Positions 22,208-33,147 are shown, counted from the first letter of the stretch. The stretch: DNA of 64,000 bases from Lophius americanus (GCA_037951165.1 JBBDHG010000180.1:806001-870000), one strand, 5' to 3'. A program made the numbers and translations. Notes: generated by a model not told the origin, from the sequence alone.

Positions 22208-23043
22208 CTGAGGGGACGCCAAGCAGAAAAACAGCAAGTCAGCGAAAATTGCAGAAAGCAAAACTAGTTTGACATAAATGACGAATAGGTCAGACCCTTT
22301 TATTGTTAAACCCTTTTAAATATATTAAACCGTGGTAAAATAAAATGGTAAAGGACGATGGTGGAGAACGTTCTCCTGGATTGCAGACATACCTTTGCCT
22401 CCAGCCGCATGAAGCATCTTCAGATGGTCAACAGTCATCTGCAAAATCTCTGCTTTCTCCAATTTGGCTGATCCCTTTGGTGTGGGAGGAGAAAAAGCAG
22501 CGGTTTAGACAAAAATGAAGGAAAAGAAATGTGGTGTCATCTTGTTTCACTCAAGTCTCCGGTTAGTCATAGATGTTCTGGATGTGCAGACTGTTGCTCA
22601 CCTGTTTCTCAAAAGCACTGGGAACCAGTCTGCGGAGTTCACTGAGGCTGTTGTTGATTCTGTCTCGGCGCCGTTTCTCAATGATCTGTGGAATAATACA
22701 ACTTTAATTGTCACGTACATGAAACGTCACGCCACTATCATGTACAAAAAAAAAAAAAGGATTATTTCGGTGAGTATTAAGTGGTTCGACTTACTCCTCG
22801 ACGCCTTTTCCTGGCCTGCACCTGTGTGGATGTCGCGGGAGACATGGACCCGAGAGGAGAACTCAGGTTCCTACGAGGAGATGAAACATTATCAACATTA
22901 ATTTCTTGTACATCATAGATGATTTTTCTTTTCATATGGAAATAAAAATGAACTTACCCATTCTCATCTGCGCTCTCCTTCTCCACTTCGATATTCTCGT
23001 CCAGCTCGCTGTCCGAGGAGCTAAAGTCATGATTCCTTTTCAT
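21555..23043 (-). CDS. hey1: hey1, hairy/enhancer-of-split related with YRPW motif 1, five coding exons
   Basis: Hey1 is a nuclear bHLH-Orange repressor induced by Notch, acting in somites, vessels, heart and neural progenitors. Coding exons on the - strand are 23043-22958, 22870-22795, 22685-22602, 22474-22393 and 22207-21555, all with GT-AG introns. The protein is 326 aa (human HEY1 304). The acidic start contains SSSDSELDENIEVEKESADE. The basic region RKRRRGIIEKRRRDR (residues 49-63) has Gly54, the Hey-specific replacement of the Hes proline. The helix-loop-helix runs to about residue 105 and the Orange domain covers about 120-160. A Ser-rich stretch follows. The C-terminus carries YRPW (316-319) and then GMEIGAF, matching HEY1 rather than HEY2 or HEYL. 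The serine-rich insertion explains much of the extra length. Confidence 0.97.
22393..22474 (-). CDS. hey1: hey1 coding exon 4
   Basis: Encodes GSAKLEKAEILQMTVDHLKM and then LHAAGGK, helix 2 of the HLH. Acceptor CAAAG, donor GTATGT, leaving one base of Gly110. Confidence 0.96.
22602..22685 (-). CDS. hey1: hey1 coding exon 3
   Basis: Twenty-eight codons from IIEKRRRDRINNSLSELRRL to VPSAFEKQ, the basic region, helix 1 and loop. Acceptor CCACAG, donor GTGAGC. Confidence 0.97.
22795..22870 (-). CDS. hey1: hey1 coding exon 2
   Basis: Encodes NLSSPLGSMSPATSTQVQAR and KRRRG, the approach to the DNA-binding basic region. Acceptor CTCGTAG, donor GTAAGT. Confidence 0.95.
22958..23043 (-). CDS. hey1: hey1 coding exon 1
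   Basis: ATG at complement 23041-23043. It encodes MKRNHDFSSSDSELDENIEV and EKESADEN plus two bases of Gly29. The start matches the HEY1 MKR start; an in-frame upstream ATG at 23262 gives sequence unlike the family. Donor GTAAGT. Confidence 0.95.
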
Positions 23044-23330
23044 GTTTGCTTCGCCGTCAATAGTCCTTAAAGTGTAGCTGCTGCGTTTGCGACTGACTTG
23101 CGTCTGCCTGACTTTGCCCGGAGCGCCTCTGTTTGAAGCTGAGCTTTCCCACGGTGTCATTTCAACTCTGGTGCCGGCCAACCGGGGCGGGGCCTCGGGG
23201 CAAAGAAGCCAATCACATGTCGGCAGTGGGTTTGAGTGACAGCGCAGTTGGCCGAAGCGCATCCCATTGCGAAGAAAAAGTCGGACATGTCACTCTTAGA
23301 ATTTTAATAAATACGGAAGTTTTTGGGCCA
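23044..23330 (-). promoter_or_regulatory. hey1 5' UTR and proximal promoter
   Basis: GC- and CpG-rich DNA directly upstream of the hey1 ATG. It contains an Sp1-type box (GGGGCGGGGCC near 23184), a CCAAT sequence near 23209 and a consensus RBPJ site at 23146-23153. The transcription start is not determinable from sequence alone. Confidence 0.6.
23146..23153 (-). promoter_or_regulatory. RBPJ (CSL/Su(H)) binding site, Notch response
   Basis: TTCCCACG on + is CGTGGGAA on the - strand, a perfect match to the (C/T)GTGGGAA consensus. It lies about 105 bp upstream of the hey1 start codon. Hey1 is a well-established direct Notch/RBPJ target in vertebrates, so a functional site is expected here; binding is inferred. 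Confidence 0.7.
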
Positions 23331-23900
23331 CACAAAACATTTTTTGGAATTCATACTTAATGGAAAAAATACGACAATTCCTTGAATATGTGACTGAATT
23401 CTGACCTAATATTCCGAATTGAAAAAAACAAAAAAAACATCGCCCTAATCTGCATCTATATTGAAAGCTGTGGAAAATGACATAAATATTTGGATCTCAA
23501 CTCTCATGTCTTATTATGAAAATTTAATTTTAATAATACATTTGGAAAAAATATGCTATTATGTATTTTGGGTTTGAGTGACAGTATAGTTGTCAGGACA
23601 TGTCAGACTTTTCTGCTGGATTGTGAAGCGCAAAGGCATACCCCTTTGCGCTTCACAATCCAGCAGAAAAGTCTGACATGTCACTCTCAGAGGATATTAA
23701 TAAATATGGAAGACGGTTAGGACCACACAAAACATTTTTTAAATTCCAACTTAAAAGGAAAATTGACTTTACACATCAGATATCCCAGAAATGTGACAGA
23801 ATTTTTATATAATTTTGAAAATTGGAAAAAAGTATTCTCTTGTATACTAAGAGCTTTGAAAAAAAAAATCATTTATGCATCTTTATACATTCTCATTTTT
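23225..23900. repeat. Tandem duplication of hey1 upstream DNA
   Basis: Copy 1 starts at about 23228 with 'gggtttgagtgacagcgcag' and copy 2 at about 23570 with 'gggtttgagtgacagtatag'. Both continue through 'gacatgtcactct', a 'ttaataaata' block and 'ccacacaaaacattttt'. The spacing is about 345 to 400 bp, with diverged copies. Copy 1 forms part of the hey1 proximal upstream region. Confidence 0.8.
23597..23682. repeat. Perfect 40-bp inverted repeat (palindrome) with 6-bp loop
   Basis: Left arm 23597-23636 and right arm 23643-23682 are exact reverse complements, separated by CATACC. It lies inside copy 2 of the tandem duplication, about 550-640 bp upstream of the hey1 ATG. Transcribed, it would form a long uninterrupted hairpin; as DNA it could extrude a cruciform. 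Confidence 0.95.
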
Positions 23901-24029
23901 ACCAAGTCACACTAATTGAAATAACACATTGTTGAATCTTTTTTATTTTTTAGATTCCGGACACAGCCAGCAGTGTCATCATGTCACAAAGAAGAGGTTC
24001 AGTCTTCAAATCCTTTTGGTGTCCTGAAG

Positions 24030-24175
24030 CTTCTCTGTGTGATGTTTGCAATTTTGTGTTTGTGTGGGTTCTCATCTTTCCTCCCACATTTCTATAGCTT
24101 GCTGACAACATGGTCTTGGTGTACGCCCCCTCTTCCCCAGTGTCAGCCAGTATAGGCAAAAAATGGATGGATAAT
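24030..24175 (+). repeat. Fish interspersed repeat fragment ending in ATGGATGGATAAT
   Basis: Shares 'tttcctcccacatttctata' and the terminal 'aaaatggatggataataata' with the common teleost retroposon tail also seen near 1740 and 36450. Confidence 0.55.
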
Positions 24176-24439
24176 AATAATAATAATGTCATCCTTAACA
24201 TTTTTGTCCATGTCGATTCCAGATGAAAGTTATTTTTTGACGTTGGAAACGGCAGTTAAGAAACTTCATCTTGTGAGTAAGATTATATGATATGATGGAA
24301 AGCTCCACAAACATAGATCTTGTGATTAGATTAGATTGTTCTGTTTGCAGCAGCTTCAAAGGTTGAGATTTTTCTTCCCAAGAGTGTAGGATTTGTCTCA
24401 GAGCTCATGACCACTGTCCAAGCGAAACGTGTTATCTCC

Positions 24440-24770
24440 TGCTCAGCTGTGTGGTTGAGCATATTTTGCTTCACTATCTCGTCTTTCTGCCTATTCTGAA
24501 ACAGCTTATAATATGACCCAGTGACAGCACGAACTGTACAGTCTAAAGGAGAGGGGGCCGAGGATGGAGCCCTGGGAGACACCACAGAGGGGGAAGCATA
24601 AACCATGGCTATGAAGAAAGTCCTTTTTGATAGGTAGGATAGTTTGGCGCATTATAGTATTTGAGGACTTACTGAAATTAATTATGTAACTTAATAAAAT
24701 CAACAAAAAAAGAAGTGTAATAAGTTTCAAATAATTTTCTTAAAACTTGCTTTACCAAAAGTTTGAGCTA
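24440..24770 (-). mobile_element. Repeat family B copy 1, carrying a LINE reverse-transcriptase fragment
   Basis: Constant outer motifs are 'gctcagctgtgtggttgagc' on the left and 'tttaccaaaagtttgagcta' on the right. Between them the - strand encodes a shred of non-LTR reverse transcriptase: a CGVSQGSILGPLSF segment matching the GVPQGSILGPLLF motif, preceded in another frame by a YLSKRTFFIAM-like segment. It is broken by a frameshift. The same arrangement recurs near 37.8, 43.1 and 60.0 kb. Confidence 0.65.
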
Positions 24771-25339
24771 ATCCAGGCTAGTTTCCATGAAATACAAAAT
24801 TTTATCATGAAATCATTTTATAACTCAGATTATTTTTTTACTATTTAAAAAAAACAGTTGACCAGACAATGTGTCAATTCATGGTAATATTATGAATAGT
24901 TTGTTTTCTTGGTGGGAACATTAAAATATTAATTATGGGGTTCTACGGTTAACCTTTGGACTTTAGTCCGCAGCTGTTTCACACTAAACATGATTGTAGT
25001 CTAGTCCAATTTAGAGAACAGGCCTGCAGATTATCCAAACAACTCTATTACAGCATAACCTGCCAAGGTCACAAAAGCAAATTATTCACCATCACAGTCG
25101 ATTTGTTTTGTCTTCACTTGTTTTTTTGTTCTCCCTTCTTGGCGCATAGTGAGCAGATAGACACCCTTGTAGTTCTTTCTGTATATTATAATGCATTTAA
25201 TATTGAAAACATGATTTTATTTGTTTTATTTCACTTATTTCAGAAATTTGACATGTGACCAGTCTCTCTGAAGTCAAATCTGCTCTTCCTCAGAGGTGAC
25301 GCATCTTCGTCTTCATAGAGGATCTTTGGAGAAACTTTG

Positions 25340-25640
25340 ACTGTGGTCCAATGGACGTTCGGTCCGTGACTAGCCCCACCACCACCGAGTCCGCCCCCTC
25401 CTCCTCCCCACTTGTGTGCACCGGTGGTGATGAGGAGTGGCTGGCCGACTGTCAGCACGCGCTGGCCGTGGGAAAGTTCCCTAACCGGCGCTGATAACCA
25501 ATCAGAGGCCGACGGCCGTCTCCGGCGCTGGAATGAATGGAGCAATTGGTCGGGGCGACGGGCGGTCTGCGAGCGAGCGTGTGAACCTGTAATCCAATAC
25601 TAACTCAGCCCGGAGAGACAGGGAGCACCGCCGCAACCAG
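25340..25640. promoter_or_regulatory. CpG-rich block upstream of hey1
   Basis: A GC- and CpG-rich island in AT-rich surroundings, about 2.3-2.6 kb upstream of the hey1 ATG. It contains CGTGGGAA (RBPJ consensus) at 25467-25474, a GATAA site near 25492 and an adjacent CCAATCA box near 25497. It could be a distal hey1 enhancer, an alternative promoter or the first exon of an unrecognised transcript. No coding frame of known family is seen. Confidence 0.4.
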
Positions 25641-26089
25641 AGGAAGCCACCAAGTCTAATCTTACCCCACAGAGAGACCTCATGCTCGGCTGAGATGCAG
25701 TGGGGACTTCAAGGACTCAACAAAAGAGCGGAATGCAATCAAAGCCCACTTTCCACAACATCACCACCACCGCAGACTGGTGGCTCCAATAATGGTCACA
25801 CTCCCCAAATAATATGACTGATCTGTAGGTGTGTGTTTGAATGCAGAAGAGCGGGGGGGGGGGGCTCTTGTTACCGCAGACCCTGGGTTTCCTGCAGGGA
25901 CGAGTCTATTTAAGGACCTGCACCAACAATCAAACTCAGGCTCTTAACCATAAAGCAGCTAAATAAAGCTGCACACATCACAAACACATCATGATTACAT
26001 GTGTTTGATCCGGGTAAATATCTTTACTGCACTGATCACACTCATAGATGTTTTATCATCACTCTCCTTATTACATCCCAGAATAGTCA

Positions 26090-26495
26090 GGGATGTAATC
26101 GAAACTACCCCGCAGATCTTTTTTGTGAGGAATAACTCAGAAACGGTTTAATGGTCGGTTTTTTAAATTTTATATTCACGTAGACCTCAGTGAGAGGAAG
26201 GACTGGATGGATTCTGGGAAAGGTCAGTAATATATTTCCAGCACTAGGGGGAAATTTACCTCCAAAAGTTTTCGGGCTATAATTTTTCAACCATTGATCC
26301 GATTAACTCCAAAGTTGGTGCATCCGAATCACCTCAAGGCGATCGAGTTTTTATGTATCACAGTTTTCTTAAATAGTTCATAGTTTGATTCACTTGGGGG
26401 GCTTTTTAAAAACAATATATATATATTAAAAAAAGTGTGTTCGGAAATAACTTCACATTCAATTTGAGGAGTTCAATCAGGGGTTGGAACATGAA
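26090..26495 (+). repeat. Dispersed repeat family A copy
   Basis: Nearly complete: 'taactcagaaacggtttaat', 'gtagacctcagtgagaggaa', 'cactagggggaaatttacct', 'ccgattaactccaaagttgg' and 'cacttggggggctttttaaa', ending at 'caatttgaggagttcaatca'. Confidence 0.75.
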
Positions 26496-26499
26496 TATC

Positions 26500-29400
26500 A
26501 GATCAATTTACACACCCTCTGTTCGAACGCAACAGACGTGTTATGGCGGGTCTGTGTTATTAGCCTCTGAGATGGCAGCGGAGGTAGTTACAGAGGTGAA
26601 TCCGACTTGTATAAATGCAAGGCTGAAATGCGGGACGGGGCTGCGAGGTTTTTACCAACAAACGAAGACAAGTGGGAGATTTGAAAGCAGCCATCAATCG
26701 TACAACACGGCTTCTGTCTTTAAAACCTGACTTTAAATGTACGATGTGTTTCTGCTACTAACAGTCGTGCAAACAAAAACGAACCAAAGACACAGTTTGA
26801 GTAGGGTCAGGCATATTTTCTTTCTGGAATCACATCTTTGATTGGACTCAGGCATAAACGTTCCCCGATGAGGGAATATTCTCAAGCTTCAGTGATTCCT
26901 GTCCTCATTCAATAAAATCACTTGATTTGATTTAAATAATCATGTTTTTTCAAATGTATGTATCAGCATAAAACTGTGGAATAAAATTAAATATAATCAG
27001 TTATAAAATATGAACAAGGTTTAAAATGCTTCTTTTCAGAAAAATGCATTACTTTGAATGGGAAATATATTTAAAACACATAAACTTAGTTTAATAAAAC
27101 TATTACATAAATCAAATTTTTACTTGTTTCATTCATGTTTTAATGATAAATATGTAAAACATTCAGTTTAATCGTTTGTTTATGTAAAATATGTAATACA
27201 AATGCATGGAAAGTATCTGAATCTTAAATATTATGCTTAAATATATATTTTAAATGTATGTTATCTAGAATAAAAACATATTTGGACATTGTTGTAAACA
27301 TTTATAAATATGTAAGTACAGGTAACTCAAGAAAATGTAACACATACGTGTTTTCAGTTGAAGATTGTTTAGTGTGGAAATGTTACAAATTAGATATATA
27401 TAGATATATATACACATAGATAAATAACATGATAATAAAATCATAGTAACGGTAAATTATTTGAAAAATATTAGTTTTTAAATATTTAGTATATCTATTA
27501 ATGTAAAAAAATCTCTTATGTGAAAAGACGTAGAATTTTGAAGCGTTTTTAGTGATTTTTAAAATCTTTAAAAAAAACAAAAACTGATAAACAAAACGTT
27601 CTTTCATATAAGAACATCACAGGTATTTTTTTTCCCAACAAGCTCAGATTCATTTCTGACTTTTTATGAGTAACGTGTGTGTGACATGTGACATGTGTCA
27701 CACAAACATTGTGTTTGTGTTCAGGCTAAAGCAGCGAGAGACTGACTGGAAACAGGGAATCAGGATTGATCGGACAAAAAAACAATAATCCAAGATGGAT
27801 TCCTGAGGGATCCGCGGAAAACGCTCAATAATGGATCCGTCTCAGACAACCCACACACACACATATACACACATATACACGCACACGCAGTCATGTGGTG
27901 ATCCTTATCAATGGGAAGCGAGCAGTGGCGTCCTCGTCATCAGAGAGAGCAGGCTACCTTGTTTGGTTTATTTGAATGACAGGAAGCACTTAGGGCTGTT
28001 TTCATCTTATTGTTGTTGTACAAGGCTACGTTTCACAGATGCACCCCCTCCTCCATCCAACTGGTTATTGGTGACCTTAGTGTGTGTGTGTGTGAGTGTG
28101 TGTTTGCATATATGGTAGTATGTAGTTGTGTTCACATACGTCCAACTTCATGCGACCTTAAACCTTTGTCCCAATAAACACAGGTGTGCATCCAAACTAG
28201 TGGCTGACTCTGTGTGTGTGTGTGTGTGTGTGTGTGGGTATGGGTGCGTGTTAAACTCAGGGGAGGGTGAGGAGAGGGGGGACAGAGGAGGTGGGGGTGA
28301 GATCTCTTGTTGTATTTCAAGTTCACCCAGAGTTCCCACGCTGTTATTTTCTGCACGACTGTCTTTGTTCTACCGGTCTCATCACATGTTGTGATTAGTT
28401 GGGCCTTTCAGTAGCCGCTCTTTGAAGGTGCGGCCCGACACGACATCATCCAATCCCCTCCTCCTCCTCCTCCTCCAGCTTCTCCACCTCTTCTCCCAAT
28501 GTAAATCGGGTCACCAAACTCCGAGGCCAAAGTAACGAAGGCTGCAGTGACGGCTGTCCTCCACTTTTCTTTCCAATTCTGTTTTCTTGCATTTCAAATT
28601 TCCGATTTTTACGATCTTGCTTTTTTTCTATCGCTCTTCTCCTCCAGAGGAGCGAGAGAGAGAGTGAGTTTGAACTCAAAGGTGATTTGGTCGATCCAAA
28701 TCCTCTCTTTAGCTGCCGAACTCCGAAAATGGATGCATATCCTTTTGGGTCGGTTTTAATTGTAGACATTAAGATTATTTAAAGTCACGTTGTCCTGAAG
28801 TTCTTGCCAGAAAATGATTTTTCCACACTCTTTGCCTATTTGCACCGTATAATCAAACAGTTTACGAGTACGCCACAAGTGCATTTGTTCTCCAAACGTA
28901 ACATGTCATCAGTCTAGACGTATATTGAGATTGATTTTCCAGGATGAAATGGTTGGAGTCGGGCTTTGAAGCAGTTAAAGGCTTGTTCAGCCAATAAATT
29001 CCCGTGAATTTATTTAGGAAGGCGAGAACCGCCGTGGTGGCAGAAAATTATTTTTGGCTGTTATCTCGTGATAATGAGATAATGAAGTGGTTAGCACGAG
29101 TAAACACATGGATGAAAACAGCAATTGTACCAAATAATGACTTTAACATACGCCACAGCAAGAAATGTTTGTTCTACTTGCTTAAGAAAACTTTAGTCCA
29201 CCAATGGAAAAAACACTCATCTTGCCTGCCGACGTCGCCATGGCAACGGGTCCATCGGTCAAACAGCAGCTGTAACATCAATTTCTGAAACCTTGAGATA
29301 GAATCTGATGCGTTTATCAATAATAGAAACTCGTGTCATTTGTTTTATTCACCGTTTCTATTAAAGTTTTATTCTGAGTCACATGGCAGCAAAAACCCTC

Positions 29401-30350
29401 AAGGTCAAGCGAAGCGCAAAAAAAATACGAGAAACGGCGGATGAGTTTTGTAGTAAATCAGTTAAAACAGCCATCAGACTCCTGATGAGGATTCAGAGAA
29501 ACAAAGCAGTAAACAACAGTCGTTTACTCGCTAATGTGAGAAAATAGACCCGATACTTTTCTGGTTATCTCAAGAAAACGGAGGCGTGTTTTTCCGGGAT
29601 AATAAGGTAATTATCACCATAACGACCAAAAATAACAATCTACCACTATGGCTATTCTGGGCTTCCATAGTTCATATACGTCTAAGTTTTATAGTTGATG
29701 TTTTTTTGCCTATCAGCTCTTTTTACACTCCAGCCCAAGCGCCATCAGGTGTTTCCTTGTAGCCATGTGTTTAAATTTGATTTCCTGCAGAGCGCCTATA
29801 TGGATTCACACGACTCCAGCCAGGGTGGAATAAACTCGGCTGCGGCGTCGAAAGAGTGACGTTGATGAATGGTGTTGATATCATTTTCCGGAACTCTCAA
29901 TTTCCCCTTCAAACCAACAGCCACGCTAAACTGTTAGCTGATTTAAGTGTCTGACTCACGGAGGCTTACCTCTAACGAGACAGCATTCATCAAGATAAGC
30001 TTACATTTACTTTGTGTCACCTTTCCTGTCAAGTGATGATTATGCAGACGCCGAAAGGCATCAAACATCCCCGTATCAAAACAAGGATAAGATGTCATTC
30101 CCCCGCAGAGGAAATTAGTTTGGTAACGCCAAGTTAAAAACATGTGACACATCTCTGATTAATAATACTCTACAGAGAGGAATGAGTTTGGGCCTATATC
30201 AGCCCAAACTCAGTTTGTGAGTGAAATTAAGGGGTAAAGCTGCAGTTTTTCCTGAATGCAATCTCACCCAGTATGTCACTGTGTGTCAAGCATTTTTTGA
30301 GATTATCATCAAGAATCAAAAATCTCTAAAACTAATGAAATTGGGAATTT
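26500..30350. other. Gene-free AT-rich DNA with microsatellites
   Basis: No supported gene. 26900-27620 is extremely AT-rich. GT runs occur at 28081-28103 and 28210-28236. A GC-richer block at 28430-28770 has a CTC repeat and a GAGAGAG run but no recognised coding exon. Confidence 0.45.
28210..28236. repeat. (GT)n microsatellite
   Basis: Uninterrupted GT dinucleotide run. Confidence 0.95.
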
Positions 30351-30351
30351 C

Positions 30352-30918
30352 ATACACTGTAAAAAACAAAAAAAAAAACATGTGTCATTTACGGTAACCG
30401 TACCAAATCGGATATATATACACATAAGTGTTAATAACCATGCACAGACAGATATAATATCAACCTGTCTGCAGTACATAGTAAAAGTGGTCATTAGAAA
30501 TTACTGTAAAAAAAAATTGTCAGATGGCATTAGCAAAGACGCTAAAAATCACAACGTGGAAGATATGGAATTTTACTGTGAAAAGACAAAAATAAGGGAA
30601 AATGAACTAAAAAATACTTTAATCTTACAAAACAAGTTGTAACTGTAAAACTATTATTCTGTGTAAATGTGAGATTTTGCTGGTACGGAAACCTAAAGAA
30701 CCAACTTAAGCCATTCAGCAAGAATATACCATAATTTGCACAGAAATAAGATGCTAAAATTATTTGTAAACATTAACATGTTGACATTATTTCAGTGTTC
30801 ATGGTTATTTATCATAATATCTTGTTCATGGTCACCGTAATGTTTTATGACAAAATTCCAAAGCTGCAGGTATTTTACGGTAAATAATATAGACTTTTCA
30901 TTTTTTACAGTGTAAAGT
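30352..30918. mobile_element. MITE with 'acactgtaaaaaa' inverted ends
   Basis: Left end 'tacactgtaaaaaacaaaaa' and right end 'cattttttacagtgtaaagt' are inverted complements over about 13 bases. The interior repeats tacggta/actgtaaa motifs, as in a very common non-coding teleost DNA element. No transposase is present; the frame at 30382-30642 is accidental. Confidence 0.7.
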
Positions 30919-31667
30919 GTATTTTGTTGAATGATTTTGAATTAGTACATGTGCAATGGATACGGGATTTATTGTTGTTTCATCCTTGAAAACCCACGTC
31001 TTGTGTCATAAATCGAAGGGAATTTGAAGGAAACAATGCAAATTCCAACCAAAACAAAACCCACAACATATGTTTCCTCATGAAGTTTAATGACAGGCAC
31101 TATTTGTCTTTTTATTTTGACCATTTAGGGTTTTTTAAATGTGGTTCAAACAAAAATGTGCAAATAAGTCAAAGTGGAATGCAAAAATACGGGAATTATT
31201 CAAAATAAAATTAGAAAAAAATAGTAGAATTGGTTCAACATGTAGACGGATGAGCGTCTCTGCAGCGAATGCCGATGCAGGATAGTAGTTGATGCATCCC
31301 TGAAGGTTTGCAGGTATTGTCACAACTAAAGTGATGTCACATCCGCGGAGTTTAGTTGACAGGTGATCCATGTGTCGGGTTTCATCTTTTCTCGCTCATC
31401 CAAATCCACACTAAAACCGCTGTGCCGACACGGGTGGGCGGAGAAAATGGAGGATTGTGAGCCGCTTTTGTGGCTAATATTGGTTAGCCTGGATTAAAAA
31501 CGTATATAGAGCATTAAAAGCTTCAAATATCACCTCGTTTCTTTGAAAACAATTGTCCGATAAGCTTAACTACAGACAAGTTTCCCACACTAGAGATGTT
31601 AAATTATTTCATGTTCTGCTTTAAAGAATTATTTATGACATATAAGTTTTAGCCACAAACGGCGGCT

Positions 31668-31810
31668 GTAGCTCAGTAGGTAGACGGGTCGGACCCTGAA
31701 GACGGGCAAACACTGTTTGATTTGAACGTATATCTGACCCAATCTTGAGGCTAAAGACTGTAGGGCTCCACCGTCTGGGTTTGCCATTTGTCGTATAGTG
31801 TACGAGCGGG
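31668..31810 (+). repeat. tRNA-derived SINE head, degenerate
   Basis: 'ggcggctgtagctcagtagg' followed by 'tagacgggtcgg' matches the 5' tRNA-like part of a teleost SINE, with a recognisable polymerase III A-box (TGTAGCTCAGTAGG). The B-box region is decayed ('tttgatttgaacg'). It is not a functional tRNA: acceptor and anticodon stems do not pair. Confidence 0.5.
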
Positions 31811-32877
31811 TTAGCGTACGCCATAGCTGTCAGAGAAAGTGCTAGCCCTCAACTTAAGACTCTATAATGGGGAACGTAGCTAGCTTACCTCCAATTCTCT
31901 CTGCGAAATAGACCGGCCATTCTGTCCACGACATCTTTGTCACCTAATAGATAAGATAATGAAGATAAGACGGGACCTCTTTTTTTTTTTTTTAGAGGTT
32001 TCAGGATACAGGATGAAAACATAATCAGGGAAGCTCATTTCAGCATTTTAGCATGTTGCTAGCAAACAAATGTCATCCTGCCTAGGAGCTTTCAATCAAA
32101 TCTTTATTGATAATAGTCCTCAAGCAAGTCCCTGAACACCAATGTGGTCAAATGCAGAATACTAATGTCAAATTGTTGTCGTTCATGCATGTACTCTATA
32201 TAATAATGTGATTATTAAGAGGAAACATTATCATTCAAAAAACCATATAAGCATTTTAAATCCTCGTTACTTCAAATAACAGAATTAAATAAATGTCCTT
32301 TCTTGGTTTTGGTGCACTAGAGACTTCCATGCTGCATATTTGATCATGATTTAAATATTAAATCATGCTCTTACATGTCTTAGAGTCTGATTCAACATGA
32401 GTAAAGAGACATTTTCCGTCTCCAGCCCAGGAATATTCAGACGTCTCTCTGGAACGCAGCGATACCCAAACAAACAAAGCAACACACGTTTTCACTAAAG
32501 CCAAAACGCAGACTCTTGGAGGTGAGTCATCGTGAGACACGGAGAGCTGCGGCGTCTGCAGGTTCCCCACAGACAGATGTTTGTCTCCTCAGAAAAACAA
32601 TACAATGAGGAGCTCTGGGGTGAAACCCGACGGAGGTCCAGCCTTGTTACTGTTTATAAATAAAGCTTTGTGGAGCGCTGAGGAAGGCTAACTTTGTCTC
32701 TCCTGCCACAAGGAGAGGAAGCGCTGGCTGATTCTGCTCCAAACGTGTGTGACACCCAACCATTGTGCATCAGAGGGAGACAGGGGTGAGGGAGTGAGAG
32801 AGACATTGTTTTTCAACGTGAGTGTCTTTAGGATGCTGTGGTGTATTTGAGGTAAGGGGGATGATTGTGTGTATGAC

Positions 32878-32908
<31 letters not shown>

Positions 32909-32912
32909 GAGA
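32878..32912. repeat. (GA)n microsatellite
   Basis: GA run with one CA interruption. Confidence 0.93.
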
Positions 32913-33147
32913 GCCGAGTGGTGTCTTTTCGGAGGGGGGAGGGTTGAGCAGGGTTTCATTGTTTGCTCTTGTGTATCACTGACAGCTCCCCTGTGAGTTG
33001 TGTTAATGGATCCACTCCACATTGGGTCATTCTCAGTGTGTGTGTATTGAGGAAGTGAAGAATGTGTCAAAGTTGACCCGCTGACACTTATCTGTGTCTT
33101 GTCCCCCCAAGGAAAGTGTTTGAAGGCCTCCCTCTGTCAGACAGCCA

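Noticed and set aside
21430..22211. Open frames of up to 194 aa on both strands over the hey1 last exon
   Set aside because: They are shadows of hey1 exon 5; only one frame gives the Orange domain and the YRPW..GAF ending.
31668..31760. Possible tRNA gene (tgtagctcagtagg)
   Set aside because: Only the A-box half is tRNA-like; stems do not pair and the B-box is decayed, so it is a SINE head.
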